From Austropuccinia psidii (Eukaryota; Basidiomycota; Pucciniomycetes; Pucciniales; Sphaerophragmiaceae), in contig JALGQZ010000006.1 in NCBI GenBank assembly GCA_023105745.1, positions 34,861,686-34,925,685 of the forward strand: a stretch of 64,000 bases of DNA. The letters are read 5' to 3'. Position numbers and translations under genes: made by a program. The notes beneath the pieces were generated by a model. The model worked only from the letters and a program-made list of their open reading frames with translations, had not been told where the DNA came from and made no database searches. Positions 1 to 12,181 of this stretch are shown here, in pieces. Position 1 is the first letter of the stretch, and every line of letters begins with the position of its first letter.

Positions 1-173
1 TTTATATTATTTCATTAATTTTAAAAATTTAATTAATTTTATGCGATAATTATAATAATTCTTGATTATTTAAATTATTCTTTATCTTATTCATTGCTTT
101 AATAAGGACATTCAGAGTACAATAAGTGAAATATTAGTAATATTGACTTATTGTTTCATAGTAAATCCTTACA
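1..173 (+). repeat. LTR-A, 3' end of a Ty3/gypsy-type LTR (cut by window edge)
   Basis: The segment is AT-rich and ends in the same block that closes the other family-A LTRs in the window: an 'aaggacattca(t/g)agtacaataag' stretch, a short TTATTGTTTCATAG segment and the terminal CCTTACA. The closest matches are 16140-16312, 29034-29236 and 62000-62195. The LTR ends at 173, and family-B gag sequence begins immediately after, so this LTR was inserted into a family-B element. The 5' half lies outside the window, so its target duplication (expected to be ATCAA) cannot be tested. Confidence 0.8.
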
Positions 174-1992
174 ATCAAGCTACTATATGAGATATAGAGA
201 AGAAATTGAACCAGAGAAAGCATACTCTGACTCCTTCAGACTCACACAGAGTGATAAACCAATTAAACTTCCCAGCGGCTTCACATCAGTCAGGCACCAG
301 CAGATCAGTGACCAAGAGTCATCATTATTCAAAGTCCCAGATAGTATCCAGGACACTAATAAAATAATAGAACAAGAAAATTATTCTTTAAGCCAGAGGC
401 ATAAAGAGTCAGACCCTATGATCCAGCAATTTTCAGATCTGGAGAAATAAGTACAAAAACAATAAATAGTTTTAAATACTTCTGACAAACATAGTGGATC
501 TAGAATAAAGAATAATATCTTCACTCAAACTGAAAACAATGTTTTGAAACCTGAGGGCACAATATGCATTAGTGCATGATGGATTAAAGTAGCCCAATTC
601 ACAGAGAAAATTCAAAAATATTTTGAAAGACTCCATGAAGAAAATTAAAGGTTACAAAAGAGAACAACCTTTCAAGCCAAATGCATTCCTACTCTTTGAG
701 ACCACTGTACTAAGCTAAGTAAGGTCTCAGAAGATACCAGCAAAAGACTGAATCCAGTCTTAGTGGATCAATATCAATTCAAGAGGGACAGGGGAATACC
801 TTCATCAAAACATGAAATAATTGTTCAAATTCTGCCACAAAACAAAGCCACAAATACAGGGCCTTGTTTTTTGCAAAAATATACCTCCATGGGGAAACCA
901 AACCAGATGTCCCAATGGATAGTAAGCACAGATCCCCATCAAAATCCCAAGATCAAGAAAATATTACTTACTAACAGAAGGAAGCCTTGAAAAAACTTCC
1001 AGAAGCCACAAGCTGACCACATTTCTCTGGTGCAGGATGATATGATCATATAGCACCCATTTATTATATTGATGGACTCTCAACTTATGTATCAAGTATA
1101 CCACATTACTGGATAACAGCTATACTGAATACAGAACTCAGAAGCCATGCTAGTATATGGTACACTTAAGTGGAAGAAATACATGATAGAAGAATTTGGA
1201 CATGGTAGAAGTGCCAAATAATCCAAAAATACTGAAATGATACATGAATATGGCAGAAAACTCTGTAAAGTGAAAATGCTAGATATGAAATGGACATATA
1301 TTCATATTATTTGTGTCTTACACAGTAAAAGAGGCTAATAAAAATTAACTCTCACATAACAACACAGATGAGAAATCACAAATTGTTGGCCAAACTACCT
1401 GGAGACTGAGAGCATGTAGTAATATGAAGATACTAAAAAGAATCCACCCTGGATGAAATTTCAAATACCTTGAAATAAGTAAGCATAATAACGGTTATTG
1501 TTAGATATAATACCCATAATACTAGTGATAACAAGGAGAATTGAACCGTTAAAGCCAAAAATACTCATGATTCAGGATCTGAAATGACTAAATCATGTGG
1601 ATCACCCAATCAATATGCAAAATGTTGTCATAAAGACAGAGAAGAGGTATTTGTAAGAGAGGAAGAGGCAATAAAATACCAATAAGGTTTTGAATCTGAA
1701 TCTGATAATGTGGCAAATGGCTATGGAAAGAATTCACACTGTTAATCAAACCCCATTTCAAAAATTTTAGTGTAATTTGAGGACCATTGAACAAAGTGAA
1801 TGGGATCAGTCAATTTAACAAGAAGGAAACCAATGAGCAAAAATTTGGATGGATTGAGACATAAAGAACCAGATATGAATAGTAGGTCCAAAATAAAGCT
1901 GTTGGCACAAGGTCACCTAAACCACACTAGACCCTGTACCTCACAGAGGGGAGGAAATTCTGATTAAGGATGAGATTTTTAGAGGGAGGGTA
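174..1992 (+). pseudogene. Family-B (Ty3/gypsy) gag remnant, copy B0
   Basis: This is the decayed internal region of a Ty3/gypsy element. The open stretch at 151-450 (its first codons lie in the LTR) carries KAYSDSFRLT and a serine/glutamine-rich stretch that matches the Gag of the better copy at 16980-17264. A second stretch at about 1050-1210 matches B1 at 17840-17990, the Gag segment with IDG and a conserved Tyr-Trp. Many stops and frameshifts interrupt it. Protease, reverse transcriptase and integrase are not recognisable. The sequence jumps to the element's 3' end, where a purine-rich tract (1976-1992) precedes the 3' LTR. It is therefore an internally deleted, non-functional copy. The exact deletion points between about 1500 and 1940 are uncertain. 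Confidence 0.75.
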
Positions 1993-3415
1993 TTTCAGCC
2001 TATTACTCAAAGCCCAAGCACCAGCATGATAGCCAAAATACCATAAACCAATGGTAGAGCCAAATGCCACTAAATAGTGAAATGAGAAATAATAGCTCAT
2101 AAAGGGCATCAAACAAAAGAGGAAAGTCACCTTTTTCCAAAGATAGAACTCCCATAACCTAGGAAAATGGATTACAGAGTTATTCAAGCTAAACAAAAGA
2201 ACTGAGCATAAACCTTAGCTTTAAAATCTCGCCTAAAGTCCAGAGGAAGCCACAGAACCCTCTCAAATGGGTGTTCAGATTGAAACTCTCAATAAAAGAA
2301 ATACAATGGTACTAGCAAAATTAGACTATCATCAAGACTACAAAAGTTCTGGCTGAGAATAAGCCAAATGAAGGTGCACAACATCTTCACCTGTCATATA
2401 GCCTCTCCAGTTTTGATGTCGAATACCTGAATTTGGTCCTATTTGTAAAGGGGACAGTCAGGGCTTTCTGATGGTGTCATCAATTTACTCATACCTCATC
2501 TAGAACAAACGTCATGAAGAAAACAAGCTCAGTAGAGCATATATCAAAATACACAAATTGATATTAGAATTTAGAATTGGTATAAATTTGACATATTCAT
2601 TGCTATCTGTACCAAATGAGTTACCATTTTTAGAGCTCATCAAGGGCTGCAAAATGGGCCACTTCTGACCTCGCTTTCTTCAAACCCAACAAGAATATTT
2701 AGGCTTTGAGATTGTAATGTCCCACTAGGGAGTATGGGATATTACTGTGGGACAGCCATCCATATAATGGAATTAAAAACTAATAAGCTTAATTGAACTC
2801 TTTCTATGCTTTATTTTCTCATAAAATGACAAATAAGAGCCATGCAGGCATGTTCTGTATAGCTTGTGATACATCAAAAGCACCAGAACACACCTGTAAA
2901 CTCCAGTGGTCAAGATATTCACTTTTCATAGGGTAAAAATGTCAACTTGTAGTTTTAAAAACAAATTTCCACCTGATATCAATGTTTATTGAGTTTTGAA
3001 GCCACAAAACAACCTACAGTAGTAAGAAATTGTACCCTGTGGTCATATGTAGAGGTAGGAAGCTGCCCACCACCCCAGAAAAATATAACAGCATGTTTTT
3101 CCTCACCAAAAAGATAATTCATCATCCTTTCTTAGTATGTTTACCTGGGATGGCTTCAAATAAAAGTCTTACCCTTGGAATTAAAGAGGTTATTATGATA
3201 ATCTGAATAATTGTAGGGTCCATTATTGTAAATCAACAAATAAACACTTCACTCAGGGATTTCAGAAGAGCTCATCATTACTAGGAGTCATAAGTAAAGC
3301 GCCAACACCCTTATTAAGAGTCCTGTAATAATCTTATCACTTCATTATCTTACTTAGTTTTTTGTCACATTAAGCATTATATATCTTTATTATCATAGTA
3401 AAGCTAAATCATAAA
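1993..3415 (+). repeat. LTR-B, 3' LTR of copy B0
   Basis: It starts with TTTCAGCCTATTACTCAAAG directly after an AGAGGGAGGGTA purine tract, the same junction as at 22324-22336. It contains the internal LTR-B landmarks: a CATGATAGCC..ATACCATAAA block, a 'gtgtgttctg..cacacctgtaaactcc' analogue, and a degenerate TTATTATCAT..AAAGCT end. Length is about 1.4 kb, in line with 1435 bp for the B1 5' LTR. The last bases are diverged, so the right boundary is approximate. Short open frames inside it (for example 1927-2196 on the minus strand) are chance. Confidence 0.75.
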
Positions 3416-5338
3416 GGCACCCTCATATTTTGAATATCAAAAAAAACATAAACAACTGAGAAAAGATCTTTGCAATAAGAAAAACCCACCTTTAATGTGC
3501 ATATTCAAAATTGATGGATTTTGTAAAGAGAAATGTGAAACACCTTTTTGTGAGTAACTAAATCCATTGATATAAGGAGAGATTATTATCATTAACAAAC
3601 TTTCACCTAGTGTAACTCCATGAGGCTAATGACTCAAATCAACTCTTTGAGGATTTGATATGGAAAATAATTCAACACCTAATTTTCAATAGCAAACAAA
3701 AGTTTTTTTTGATGTTTTTTTTGTCTTTCTACACAAAAAAACAGGATTCTGACATATCTCATATTAGACATAAACTGACAGCAATGTAATTCATGTTTTA
3801 AGGCTTGAAAACACTGTATTGGTAAGAACAGTACTGATATACTCATATTATATATCAATCTTAAATCTTCAATCACTATTTTGATCTGAAAAAGAGTCCT
3901 AGGTATTAAAACACATCACAGACAGCCATGGTATCCATCTTATGAGGCCTCTTAGCAATATCCAGATCTAAGGACTGGATCAATGGTTCATCCTTTCCCA
4001 ATTATCTTATCAAAAAAGTTGGATAGTGTTTTTTCTAAGGCCAAATATAGTAAATGTGTCAAAAAATAGCAAGTGAGCTGCTCTTTTGACTTACCCAGAG
4101 GTTTATGAGTCTCTTTGAACCCTGTGATGAAGTCAATTATTTATCATTGATCATTGATAAACTCAAAATTATTAATTAAAGCCCTTCTGGGACTAGTATC
4201 CATAGAATTCTCACATGAAATCCAATGCTCAATATACTATTTGCCTGCACCATGTAAGGAATGAGGTAAAACTCAAACGATCCATTGAAAGTAAAATTAT
4301 AAATTAATTACAAAAATTTCAAGACAACTTGAGAATTTCATAATAAAATAAACAGAAAAAATATTTGTGACTTCTTAGTTGCAATTCAAATATTTACTCA
4401 CTTTTAATCTTGGGTGATTCAATGTGAAACACTGACTTTTAAAAAACTCAAGAGAATTAAAGCCTGAGATTTAATCCACAATTATATTGATAAGGTTTAA
4501 AAAAATATTTTGAAATAAAAGGATAATTAATTGAGTTAATTTTCTACTTCTTGACCATTAATGGGTTTGTACCAATGTAAAATCACAACATAAGTAATTA
4601 TGGCATTTTTACTGCACAACAAGTTATGTAGCCATAAATCTTAAAGGGGTAGGCACATTCTAATCAATTTTTCTTTTTGTTGAATCCTTCGAATTTTTCT
4701 TTGAGTTGTTTTCAATCTGAAAGAATCCCATTATTGTTGGTTTTTCAAACAATCACCCATTCATCACTTAGATATTACCAATAAGAACTAGTATATAGCT
4801 AGAAGATATAATAAAAGGATTCCTAGATACTATACACCTTTATAAACTAAAGAAGGAAATGAAACAAATAATATTACTTTTGTTCCTAGGAGTAGTATGA
4901 TACTTCAAGTTTTTATTATTTTAATGTCTAACTCACTGTTTCAAATCCAGAAGAACACTTTTTAGATTTACTCAAAAACCTCCAACTCTTTAATTTAATG
5001 TGGTACAAAGGCTTTGACCTCCTAGCTTGAAGCTTCATTTTTTTGAGAATGTTTTACATTCCTTTGTACTAATATCAACTGGCTTGGCTAAACTTTATAA
5101 ATAGTAAGCTGGAAAATTCTCGTAAATTCAATTTTGTGCATAATTGTTCATGAAAACTTTTGTTTCAATATTATGGTGCTAGGAGAGTATTTTCCAATAT
5201 TTATTATTCCACAAAACTTTCATATCACATAAAGAATATCTCTCAAGTATAATTTACTCCGGTAGATCAATAACAGTCTTTCTCCAATCTTGTTGGTAAA
5301 ATATTTTGGCAATGTAATGATTTTTTTAATAAAATTAT
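3416..5338. other. AT-rich stretch with no recognised gene
   Basis: About 1.9 kb with no open frame longer than about 65 codons and no recognisable domain, tRNA or repeat boundary. It is flanked by LTR-B on the left and an inverted LTR-C fragment on the right. The composition resembles decayed retrotransposon sequence, but I cannot assign it to a family. Confidence 0.5.
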
Positions 5339-6543
5339 TGTCACAGGGCCTCTTGGACAGAAAACAAGAGTGGCCTGGCACTCAGAAATCAAGAGCTCAC
5401 TTGGAAGACTCCAAAAGGATAAAAGAGATAAAGCAGATTTGATTTCTTTAAGAAGGATAAGAGTAAGAATAACAACAAGTATATCAACAATAAGAAAGAG
5501 TAAGTGAAGCCAATGGCCAGAGAAATAATAAAGCCAAAAGCCAAGAAGCCAACCAAGTGAATCCCCAATTCACTGCTTCAACCTGACAGAAAAGGAAATG
5601 GAATTAGTAAAGGATATGACCACAAATATCCACTGACAGGCAAAGAAGAAAGGTGCAAATGACTTACTTAAGAATATCAGTATTTAATTTTATAAATGAA
5701 AAGAAAAATAAAGATAAAAATAAATCCAATATATTAATTAACTGGGGAAAAAGTCCCCAGGTGATGAAAGGTGGCCAGTATATGTGAAAAGCTGAGGGGC
5801 TGATCCTGGAAGGTGAGTCACCGGCTGTATTGTCTGAATTGGGCCAATACAGTTCTGGAAATCTTGAGAATTAAACTTTGTGATTGAATTCCCACAGTGG
5901 AATATGAATTGGCCCGATTGGGCCAAGGACATACAGGTATCATTGATTGCTGCCTGTATGGACCAATTGCGTTGTCCAAGGAGTATTGAAGTATTTGCCG
6001 CCTTGACAACTGATTGAATGACAAATAAACTCTGATAATTGCCCTTGGAATAATCCTGAAATAATTGCCAACCCAACTCCTGCAGGGCCAGGTGGTTGGG
6101 GTCCTCGAATAGTCTTCTGACAGCCGCCATGGATTGCCAGACTGATGCGCTGAAGAGTCCTCATTCAAAGTGGGCCTTGGAGTTTGGAACCATGACTTGG
6201 AATCATGGAATTTGGTCCTGAAAACGTCACCATTGAATTTCTGAGCTAAAATGGTGCATAATGGTTTATAATACAATATATGCACCACAGCTGCAACCTT
6301 AAGGAATGGATGCATGGAGGAATGGGAAGAATCCCACTTGAGCTGAGGGGAAGGATTGCTGAGCTGGTCTGGTGGCCTCTGGTGGTTACCAGAGGCCATG
6401 GGCTGAAACGTGGTCCATGGTGATCCTTAGCCAAAATGGGTCCTGAGGGTCCTTATGGCCATTTTGGGTCTGATGAGATCTGGGGCCAAGAATGCCTCAG
6501 GTGGGTCCAATTGTGGTTTGGGACCCACCTGACCTTGAGGGCT
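5339..6543 (-). repeat. LTR-C fragment, inverted, truncated at its 5' end
   Basis: Read on the minus strand this matches LTR-C at about 23770-24210 and 29237-29998: the CCAGAGGCCA..ATGGCCTCTGG block, GCACCATTTT, the CCAACCACCTGGCCCTGCAG block, CACATATACTGGCCACCTTT and the end ..GAGGCCCTGTGACA. The LTR 3' terminus is at 5339. Homology stops at about 6543, where forward-oriented family-C internal sequence starts. Several minus-strand open frames of 60-190 codons fall here (for example 5818-6399). They lie inside an LTR, overlap in several frames and resemble no protein, so I do not call them genes. Confidence 0.8.
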
Positions 6544-7340
6544 ATGAAGGCACTAGAATGCTTTGATTGGACTAAAACCTTCAAAGAAGCTTTATTCAGT
6601 CTTGTCAATTAATCTTTCACAATGATCTGGCAAACTTCTCTCAAGACAGAAAGAAGGTCCTTTATGCCACTTCATTTCTTATTCACAGGGCTGAAAGATG
6701 GATCAAGCCTTATCTTTCCACTCTCACCAATCAAGACCCAAGCTACCTTCTCAATTATTGCCAATTATTTAAATCTCAACTCTCTACTTTATGTGGGGAC
6801 CCACATTAAGTTAGAAAAGCTGAATCAGAGGTGGATGCCTTAATAATGGAAGAAGGAGTACATGTTTCTTTATAAATTTCCAATTTCAGAATTTTGGCTT
6901 CAAGAATTGGAGATTGGGGGGAAGGGCTCTCCTCAACCATTTCAGGAAGGAATTTCAATTCAGAATTTGGAATCAGTTGGCCTCCCATCTTTCAAGAATT
7001 GACTCTCTGCAAGACTTAATTGGTATTACCCTAGAGCTTGATACCAGGTACCATGAGAGGCAAAAGTAGAACAGTCATCAGCAAGAGAAGAAGCCTGAAG
7101 CCTCAAATTCACTTTCTTCTTATCCTCAGATTTCTTCAAGTGAAAATCAAAAGAAGAAGAATTTGAAGAAGAGGGACAAGGCCCATTCTTCTTTGTTTGA
7201 TAAAGATTTCAAGTTGAGGCATTCTGAAAAATAAAGAAGAATAAAGGATGGGTTATTTAACTATTGTGGTGGTAAGCATAGTCTTGAGTCCTGTTTCAAA
7301 AGGCCTCAAAACAAGCTTACCCAACCAGCAGGAGAATTTC
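6544..7340 (+). pseudogene. Family-C (Ty3/gypsy) Gag C-terminal remnant
   Basis: Broken Gag reading frames in several phases. A basic, serine/lysine-rich stretch (7130-7210) leads to a degenerate CCHC zinc knuckle near 7249-7305 that reads NYCGGKHSLESC: the second Cys, the His and the last Cys are present and the first Cys is lost. This knuckle would bind genomic RNA in a virus-like particle. It lies just upstream of the protease and reverse transcriptase remnants, the normal gag-pol order. The N-terminal Gag and the 5' LTR are missing, because homology begins abruptly at an inverted LTR fragment. Confidence 0.7.
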
Positions 7341-7554
7341 ACAGCCAGAGAAAAGCCTGAGTGAAGATCATGTTCTGTTCTATGGTCTCAACTGTTTTCC
7401 ATCCAGAGAACAATTGTGAATTCTTAATACTGGTGTCAAGAATTCTCTTAAATTCTTTCTTTTTTCTTCTCTTTCTGATGCTTTTTACAGTATTCTCATT
7501 TTTTCTGGTGCTACCAACTCATTTATTGCAAAGCAGTTTGTTCACAAGTATTCT

Positions 7555-8238
7555 TTGACTATGTCAGAACTCCCAGAGAACATTCCTCTTATCATTTTGG
7601 ACTATTCCGAGTCCCCTTCCTTCTTTGTGACTCACCATACCAAATATATGGTTGAGCTTCCTCCATTCCCAAGGTTTGAAATGAACTTCTTAGTCATTGC
7701 TACTGCAAAGGGAGAAGACCTCATATTGGGCTTTGCCTTTATTAATAATTTGAATCAATATAGTGAATGGAGGAAAGGGCTGATCACCTTTAATTCTGAT
7801 CATAAGGATTATCATGATGCCTCAAATTCTTTGAGTAATTATTTTTTTTCTGCCAAATCATGTGCAGCTCTGGTTGGTGATTCTAGAACACCAGAAATTC
7901 CATCTTCTGCCCATGTTCCTTCCCTCAATTCCCATACATCATTACTTTCCTCTAGATATGAAGTATTCAGAGAGATTCAAGATGTTGGAGAAGATAATTG
8001 TGTATGCTCACTTGATCTCTTCTTTAAGAATATTGACCTCCCTCCTTCAACTTATCATGACTCCCTGGAGGAGTTGTGGGATGAAGAGGAAGAGCCAGAA
8101 GAAGTAGAAACTATGATGAAGGTTGTTCCCTCGCCTTATCACCATTATTTGGATGTATTCTCAAAGGTGAAAGCAAAGAAACTTCCTCCTCACCGCACCT
8201 GTGATCATCATATCAAGCTGGAGGTGTCTCTACCTTGA
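7555..8238 (+). pseudogene. Family-C pol: end of aspartic protease and linker to reverse transcriptase
   Basis: An open stretch of 227 codons. Residues about 50-85 carry GEDLILGFAFINNLNQYSEW, which resembles the C-terminal strand of Ty3/gypsy proteases (a D-x-I-L-G motif followed by a conserved Trp). The rest is an acidic linker, ending in HHYLDVFSKVKAKKLPPHR, the conserved lead-in to gypsy reverse transcriptase. The protease active-site D-T/S-G lies in the frame-broken part upstream (7361-7558) and is not recognisable. The frame shifts at about 8235 to join the reverse transcriptase. Confidence 0.75.
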
Positions 8239-9100
8239 GTTGGGGTGACCTACTCTTTATCAAAAAAGAGTCAGATACACTCAGGGCCTACATTTCAGGG
8301 AATTTACAGAAAAGTTTCATCTGGCCAAGCTCCTCTTCAGCAGGAGCACCTTTCCTGTTTGTCAAAGATAAGGGTGGTGGCCTCCGTTTGTGTGTTGATT
8401 ACTGCAAACTCACTGCTGTGACTAGGAAGAACAGGTATCCTGTTCCTCCTATGAACCAGCTTCTTCCTGCTTTGATGGTTCTTCCATCTTCTCCAAGATT
8501 TATTTGCGTGGCGCATATAGCCTGCTACAAATCAAGGAAGGTGATGAACATTTGACAGATTTTAGAACTAAATATGTCAGATATGAGTATTTGGTTATGC
8601 CATTTGGGCTCACCAATGCTCCTTCCTCTTTTCAAAATTGTGTGAATTATATCTTTTATGATCTTCTTGATGTTTACATTGTGGTTCATTTGGATGACAT
8701 TATTGTCTTTTCCAAGTCTGAGGAAGAATATTTCACTCATGTGTCCACTGTTCTTTCCAGACTCACAGCCAATGACCTCTTTTTTAAGGCCTTCAAGTGC
8801 CTGTTTCATGTTTTTAGTGTAGAGTACTTAAGTGACAGTGTTTCTTCTGAAGGCCTCAAGATGGACCAAACAAAAGTCCAGCAAATTCTCAATTGGCCAC
8901 CTCCAAGAATCCTCAAGCCTCTTCAGACATACCTTGGCTTTGCCCATTTTTACAGCCGTTTAATCAAGAATTATTTAAAGAGGATTATTTCACTCACCAG
9001 TTTCCTCAAGAAATATTCCTGTTTTTCCCTAATGAGGAAGCTCTTAGCCATTTTCATCAACTCAAAGAGACTTTAAACACAGCCCCAATCCATCTCTAGC
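8235..9100 (+). pseudogene. Family-C pol: reverse transcriptase
   Basis: This is the RNA-dependent DNA polymerase domain of a Ty3/gypsy element. The first part (8235-8500) has GAPFLFVKDKGGGLRLCVDY and the Tyr-Pro-x-Pro region. After a frameshift near 8504 it continues with VMPFGLTNAPSSFQ and the catalytic box HLDDIIVFS, with the two Asp codons at about 8693-8698. The thumb/connection follows (LGFAHFYSRLI). The polymerase signatures are well conserved even though at least two frameshifts separate the parts. Sequence style matches the chromodomain-bearing gypsy elements of basidiomycetes. It is non-functional as it stands. Confidence 0.9.
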
Positions 9101-9480
9101 CACCATTGTAGAGACTGATGCATCCAATTTTTCCTTGGGTGCTGTACTGAGGCAGGTTTCTGACTCACGAAAACATCCCATTGCATTGGAAAGGCGCAAG
9201 CTTATGCCCGAAGAGCTCAACTATGACATTCATGAAAAGGAAATCCTTGGCATATTCTGGGCTCTCAAGCGCTGCAGGGCTTTTCTTCTTTCCCTTTCTT
9301 CCCCATTTGAAGTTCTCACCAATCACTTTTCCTTGCAATAATTCATGTCCGCAAATGTTCTTACTTGCCATCAAGCCCACTGGGTTGAGCTCCTTTCTGA
9401 TATCATTTCTCTATCAATTACTTCCCTGGCTACCTAGCTATTCTTCCAAATGCCTTCTCACATAAGGACAAAATTTATCT
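9101..9480 (+). pseudogene. Family-C pol: RNase H domain
   Basis: The open frame at 9135-9341 together with the bases just upstream gives the gypsy RNase H signatures: a T-D-A-S active-site region at about 9115-9127, GAVLRQ, the HEKEILGI segment with the second acidic residue, and a Trp-x-Leu region. The later D-H-x-x-L motif is altered to TNHFSLQ and followed by a stop. RNase H removes the RNA strand after first-strand synthesis. The position between reverse transcriptase and integrase is the Ty3/gypsy order. Confidence 0.8.
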
Positions 9481-9612
9481 GGATAGGTGGGAGGATGTCA
9501 TCAGAAAGAATACAAGTAATTTTCAAAAACTCATTGAGCAAGACAAAGTCCAACCCTCAAGATCTTTTGGAGTCAAGGTCGAGTTTTTTCAAATTTGATT
9601 GAATAAATTCAG

Positions 9613-10470
9613 ATGGATTTATGGCAAGACTTTCAGCACAGAAGTATCCTTGAAGAAGTGATGAAAGGTAAATCTGTTCAAGATTATTCTCTTTATTCCT
9701 GTTCCCAACTTCTCTTATTTAAAGATTGGGTGGTGGTCCCAAATGACCCCACAATTCAACTCAATATTGTTCAAAAGTGGCACCACTTTCCTCTAGCTGC
9801 ACACCCTGGCCAAGAGAAGACTCTCAAACTTGGCAAGAGTGATTTCCACTTTTCTGAAATGACTAAATTTATCATGGATTATGTCTCATCCTGTCAGCAG
9901 TGTTCACTGAACAAGAATATTCTTGCAAGAAGTTTGGACTCCTCAAATCTCTCCCAGTTCCAAATGGTCCTTGGAATTGTATTTCAATGGACGTTATTAC
10001 TCAAATTCCACTGTCCAATTCCTTTTATTCAATTCTGGTCATAGTGGACAGACTCTCAAAAATGACAGTTTTATTCCAACAATGTCTTCAATCACTTTAG
10101 TGGATTTTGCCCATCTATTCATAAACAATATCTTTTCAAAGAATTTCCTTCCTTCAAGAAGTGTTATTAATAGAGGCTCAATTGTTGTTTCTTCTTTTTG
10201 AAGCAATCTTTGTCAGAAGCTCAAAATTTCCAGATATCTGTAAACTGCTTACCATCCAGAAACTGATTGACAGACAGAGAGGGTAAATCAGATACTATAA
10301 CAGTACCTTTGGATGTATGTCAGCTATCATCAAGGTGATTGGAACACCTGGTTCCCTCTGGCTGAGTTTGGCTGAAATAGTTCTGATCACTCTTCAACAA
10401 AACAATTACCATCTTTCACTTTGTATGGAAGAGATCCACAATTTGCTCCGTCCACATATCTCAAGCTACT
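9613..10470 (+). pseudogene. Family-C pol: integrase
   Basis: The zinc-binding H-H-C-C module is visible in 9613-10044: a His pair in the HHFPLAAHPGQEKT region and CQQC at about 9895-9905. The catalytic core follows in another frame, with the first Asp in SMDVITQIP (about 9990), then VDRLSKM. A later degenerate TAYHPETD and a Q-T-E-R-V motif carry the region of the catalytic Glu (about 10240-10290). The second catalytic Asp region (about 10150-10200) is degraded. Several frameshifts and stops make it inactive. A GRDPQFAPS-like segment (10425-10460) marks the end of the core. Confidence 0.85.
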
Positions 10471-11050
10471 CCTGCTAGAAAGTTATCAACAAAAGGCGAA
10501 TCAGTACAGCAAGATGTCAAGAGGGAGCTTGAAGTTGCCACAAAAACCTTTAAGAGGTATGCAGGTAAAAGTAGAGCAAGTCGACCTGTTTTCAATCCTG
10601 GTGACATGGGATGGTTTTCCTCCAAGAACATCAAATCATCTATACCCATCAAAAAAACATCTGAAAGATGGTTGGTTCCTTTTGCAATCTTGAATAAATC
10701 ATTACTCATGCTTATCACCTCAAGCTTCCATCCACCCAGCCTTCCACATTTGCCTCCTTGATCCATTCAAGACATCAACAATCCCAAATTGGCATGAAGT
10801 GCCCCCTCTTCCAATAATCGTTGAAGAAGAGAAATGGGAAGTCTCTCAAATTCTTGATTCCAAGATCAAGAGTGGAAAATCAAGGGATTTGGTGAAATGG
10901 AACGGTTTCAGCCAAAATGAAGGAAGATCCAGTTGGGAACCAACCAAAAACCTCCAGAATTTCCCTGAACCTATCAAGTGTTTTCATGCTTTATATCCTG
11001 ACAAGGCAGGACTCAATTCCCCAAGAGCTTTTTTTTATGTTGCTTGGTAG
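10471..11050 (+). pseudogene. Family-C pol: integrase C-terminus with chromodomain
   Basis: The stretch at 10799-11035 reads as a chromodomain: EEEKWEVSQILDSKIKSGK, then LVKWNGF and SSWEPTKNL, ending in FHALYPDK. The aromatic cage positions (first Trp, the W of VKWNG and the W of SSWEP) are kept. Chromodomains at the end of gypsy integrases bind modified histone H3 and direct insertion into heterochromatin. The piece upstream (10471-10790) is the broken integrase C-terminal linker. A stop follows at 11048-11050, so this is the natural end of pol. Confidence 0.9.
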
Positions 11051-11828
11051 GGGGAGGAATTACCAAAAGTAAGTCCCACTTCTGGTATGCACCTTTGGAG
11101 CTATTTTCCCCCTTGGTTTTGGAAGCATCACCTTGGCCACTCTGTGAGCACTTGTCAATTTTCTGGACACAGGACTCTGTCCAAGTTTGAAACACCAATT
11201 ACAATCCTCATGGCCATTTTCACTTGGGAAAATGGACCATTCACTATTCTTTTCACTCTCCCAGTCTTTTCATTTCCATACCATTCCCTCAGCAAGATGC
11301 TTTTATTTTTATGGCACTGGCAGGAGTGGTAACTTCCAAAATTAAGTTTCTCTCCTGGTGTGCACTTCCCTGAGGGGTCTTAAAGTGCTCAAATATCACC
11401 TTGGCCACTTTGTGAGAACCTGGAATAAAATTTTGTTTCCCAGGTCCTTGGCCAATTCAAATTCAGCTGTCCACTTCTATGATCAAGATTGGAATTTTCC
11501 TCAAGTTTTCATTTCTCTTTATTTTCATTTCTTATGTTAATTTTATGTTTCTTTATCTTGTTTTCTTTATATTTTATCAAAATTTCCTTTCTTATAATCT
11601 TAATCCAACAATATTTATTCCAACTCAATTTTTCAAAAATTCCAAAGCCCAACAACAAAAGAAGACCAAGTCATCCTCATGTCATATTCCGACCTCCTAC
11701 CAGTTCAAAAAAATTCTTTTCAAGGTTCAATACCTCTGGATTCCCTAATTCCAATACTTCTCAACAGCCTCATCAGGCATATACCTTGGTTTGGTACTCA
11801 GGAGCTCAGCATTCAGAGTGGGGGGTAC
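11051..11828 (+). other. Family-C 3' untranslated region with an imperfect direct repeat
   Basis: Non-coding segment between the chromodomain stop and the 3' LTR. Two segments, about 11051-11190 and 11320-11460, resemble each other: AATTACC/ACTTCC, then AAGT..CTGGTRTGCAC, then TCACCTTGGCCACT and TGTGAG. This is an imperfect direct repeat about 270 bp apart. A GTGGGGGGTAC purine tract at 11818-11828 directly precedes the LTR and is the likely plus-strand primer. Confidence 0.6.
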
Positions 11829-12181
11829 TGTCACAACCATGTGGAATTGCCCCCCAATGGGTGTTTATGGCAATTCTAGCTTGAACCAAATCTCTGGCCA
11901 ATTGGCCATGCCATCTGTTTTATGGAAAATTGGATCCCTTTTGGTGTTTTATGGACTTTGGGCCATACCATCCTTCTTTCGGATATCCATGGCCTCAGGC
12001 CATATCATGCTATCATTGGCCAAAAAGGCCATTTCTCCACCTCACCATTCCCCAGGCCAATACCCTTGTTTTGGGCCTGGGGGGTTGATTTGGTCTCTGA
12101 GGGCCTTTTGGCCCCTCTAGCTCTCACCAGGGCCTATGGTCCAATCCCTTTGATTATTGGGTCTATGGCCTAAACGGCCTT
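11829..12181 (+). repeat. LTR-C, 3' LTR of element C, part 1 of 3
   Basis: It begins TGTCACAACCATGTGG right after the purine tract at 11818-11828. It is cut at 12181 by element B1, whose target duplication GCCTT occupies 12177-12181 and 23636-23640. The LTR resumes at 23641. It contains many GGCC-bearing short words. Confidence 0.85.

Noticed and set aside
5738..6434. Cluster of overlapping minus-strand open frames up to 193 codons
   Set aside because: They lie in an LTR-C fragment that also occurs, without these frames intact, at 23641-24210 and 29237-29998.
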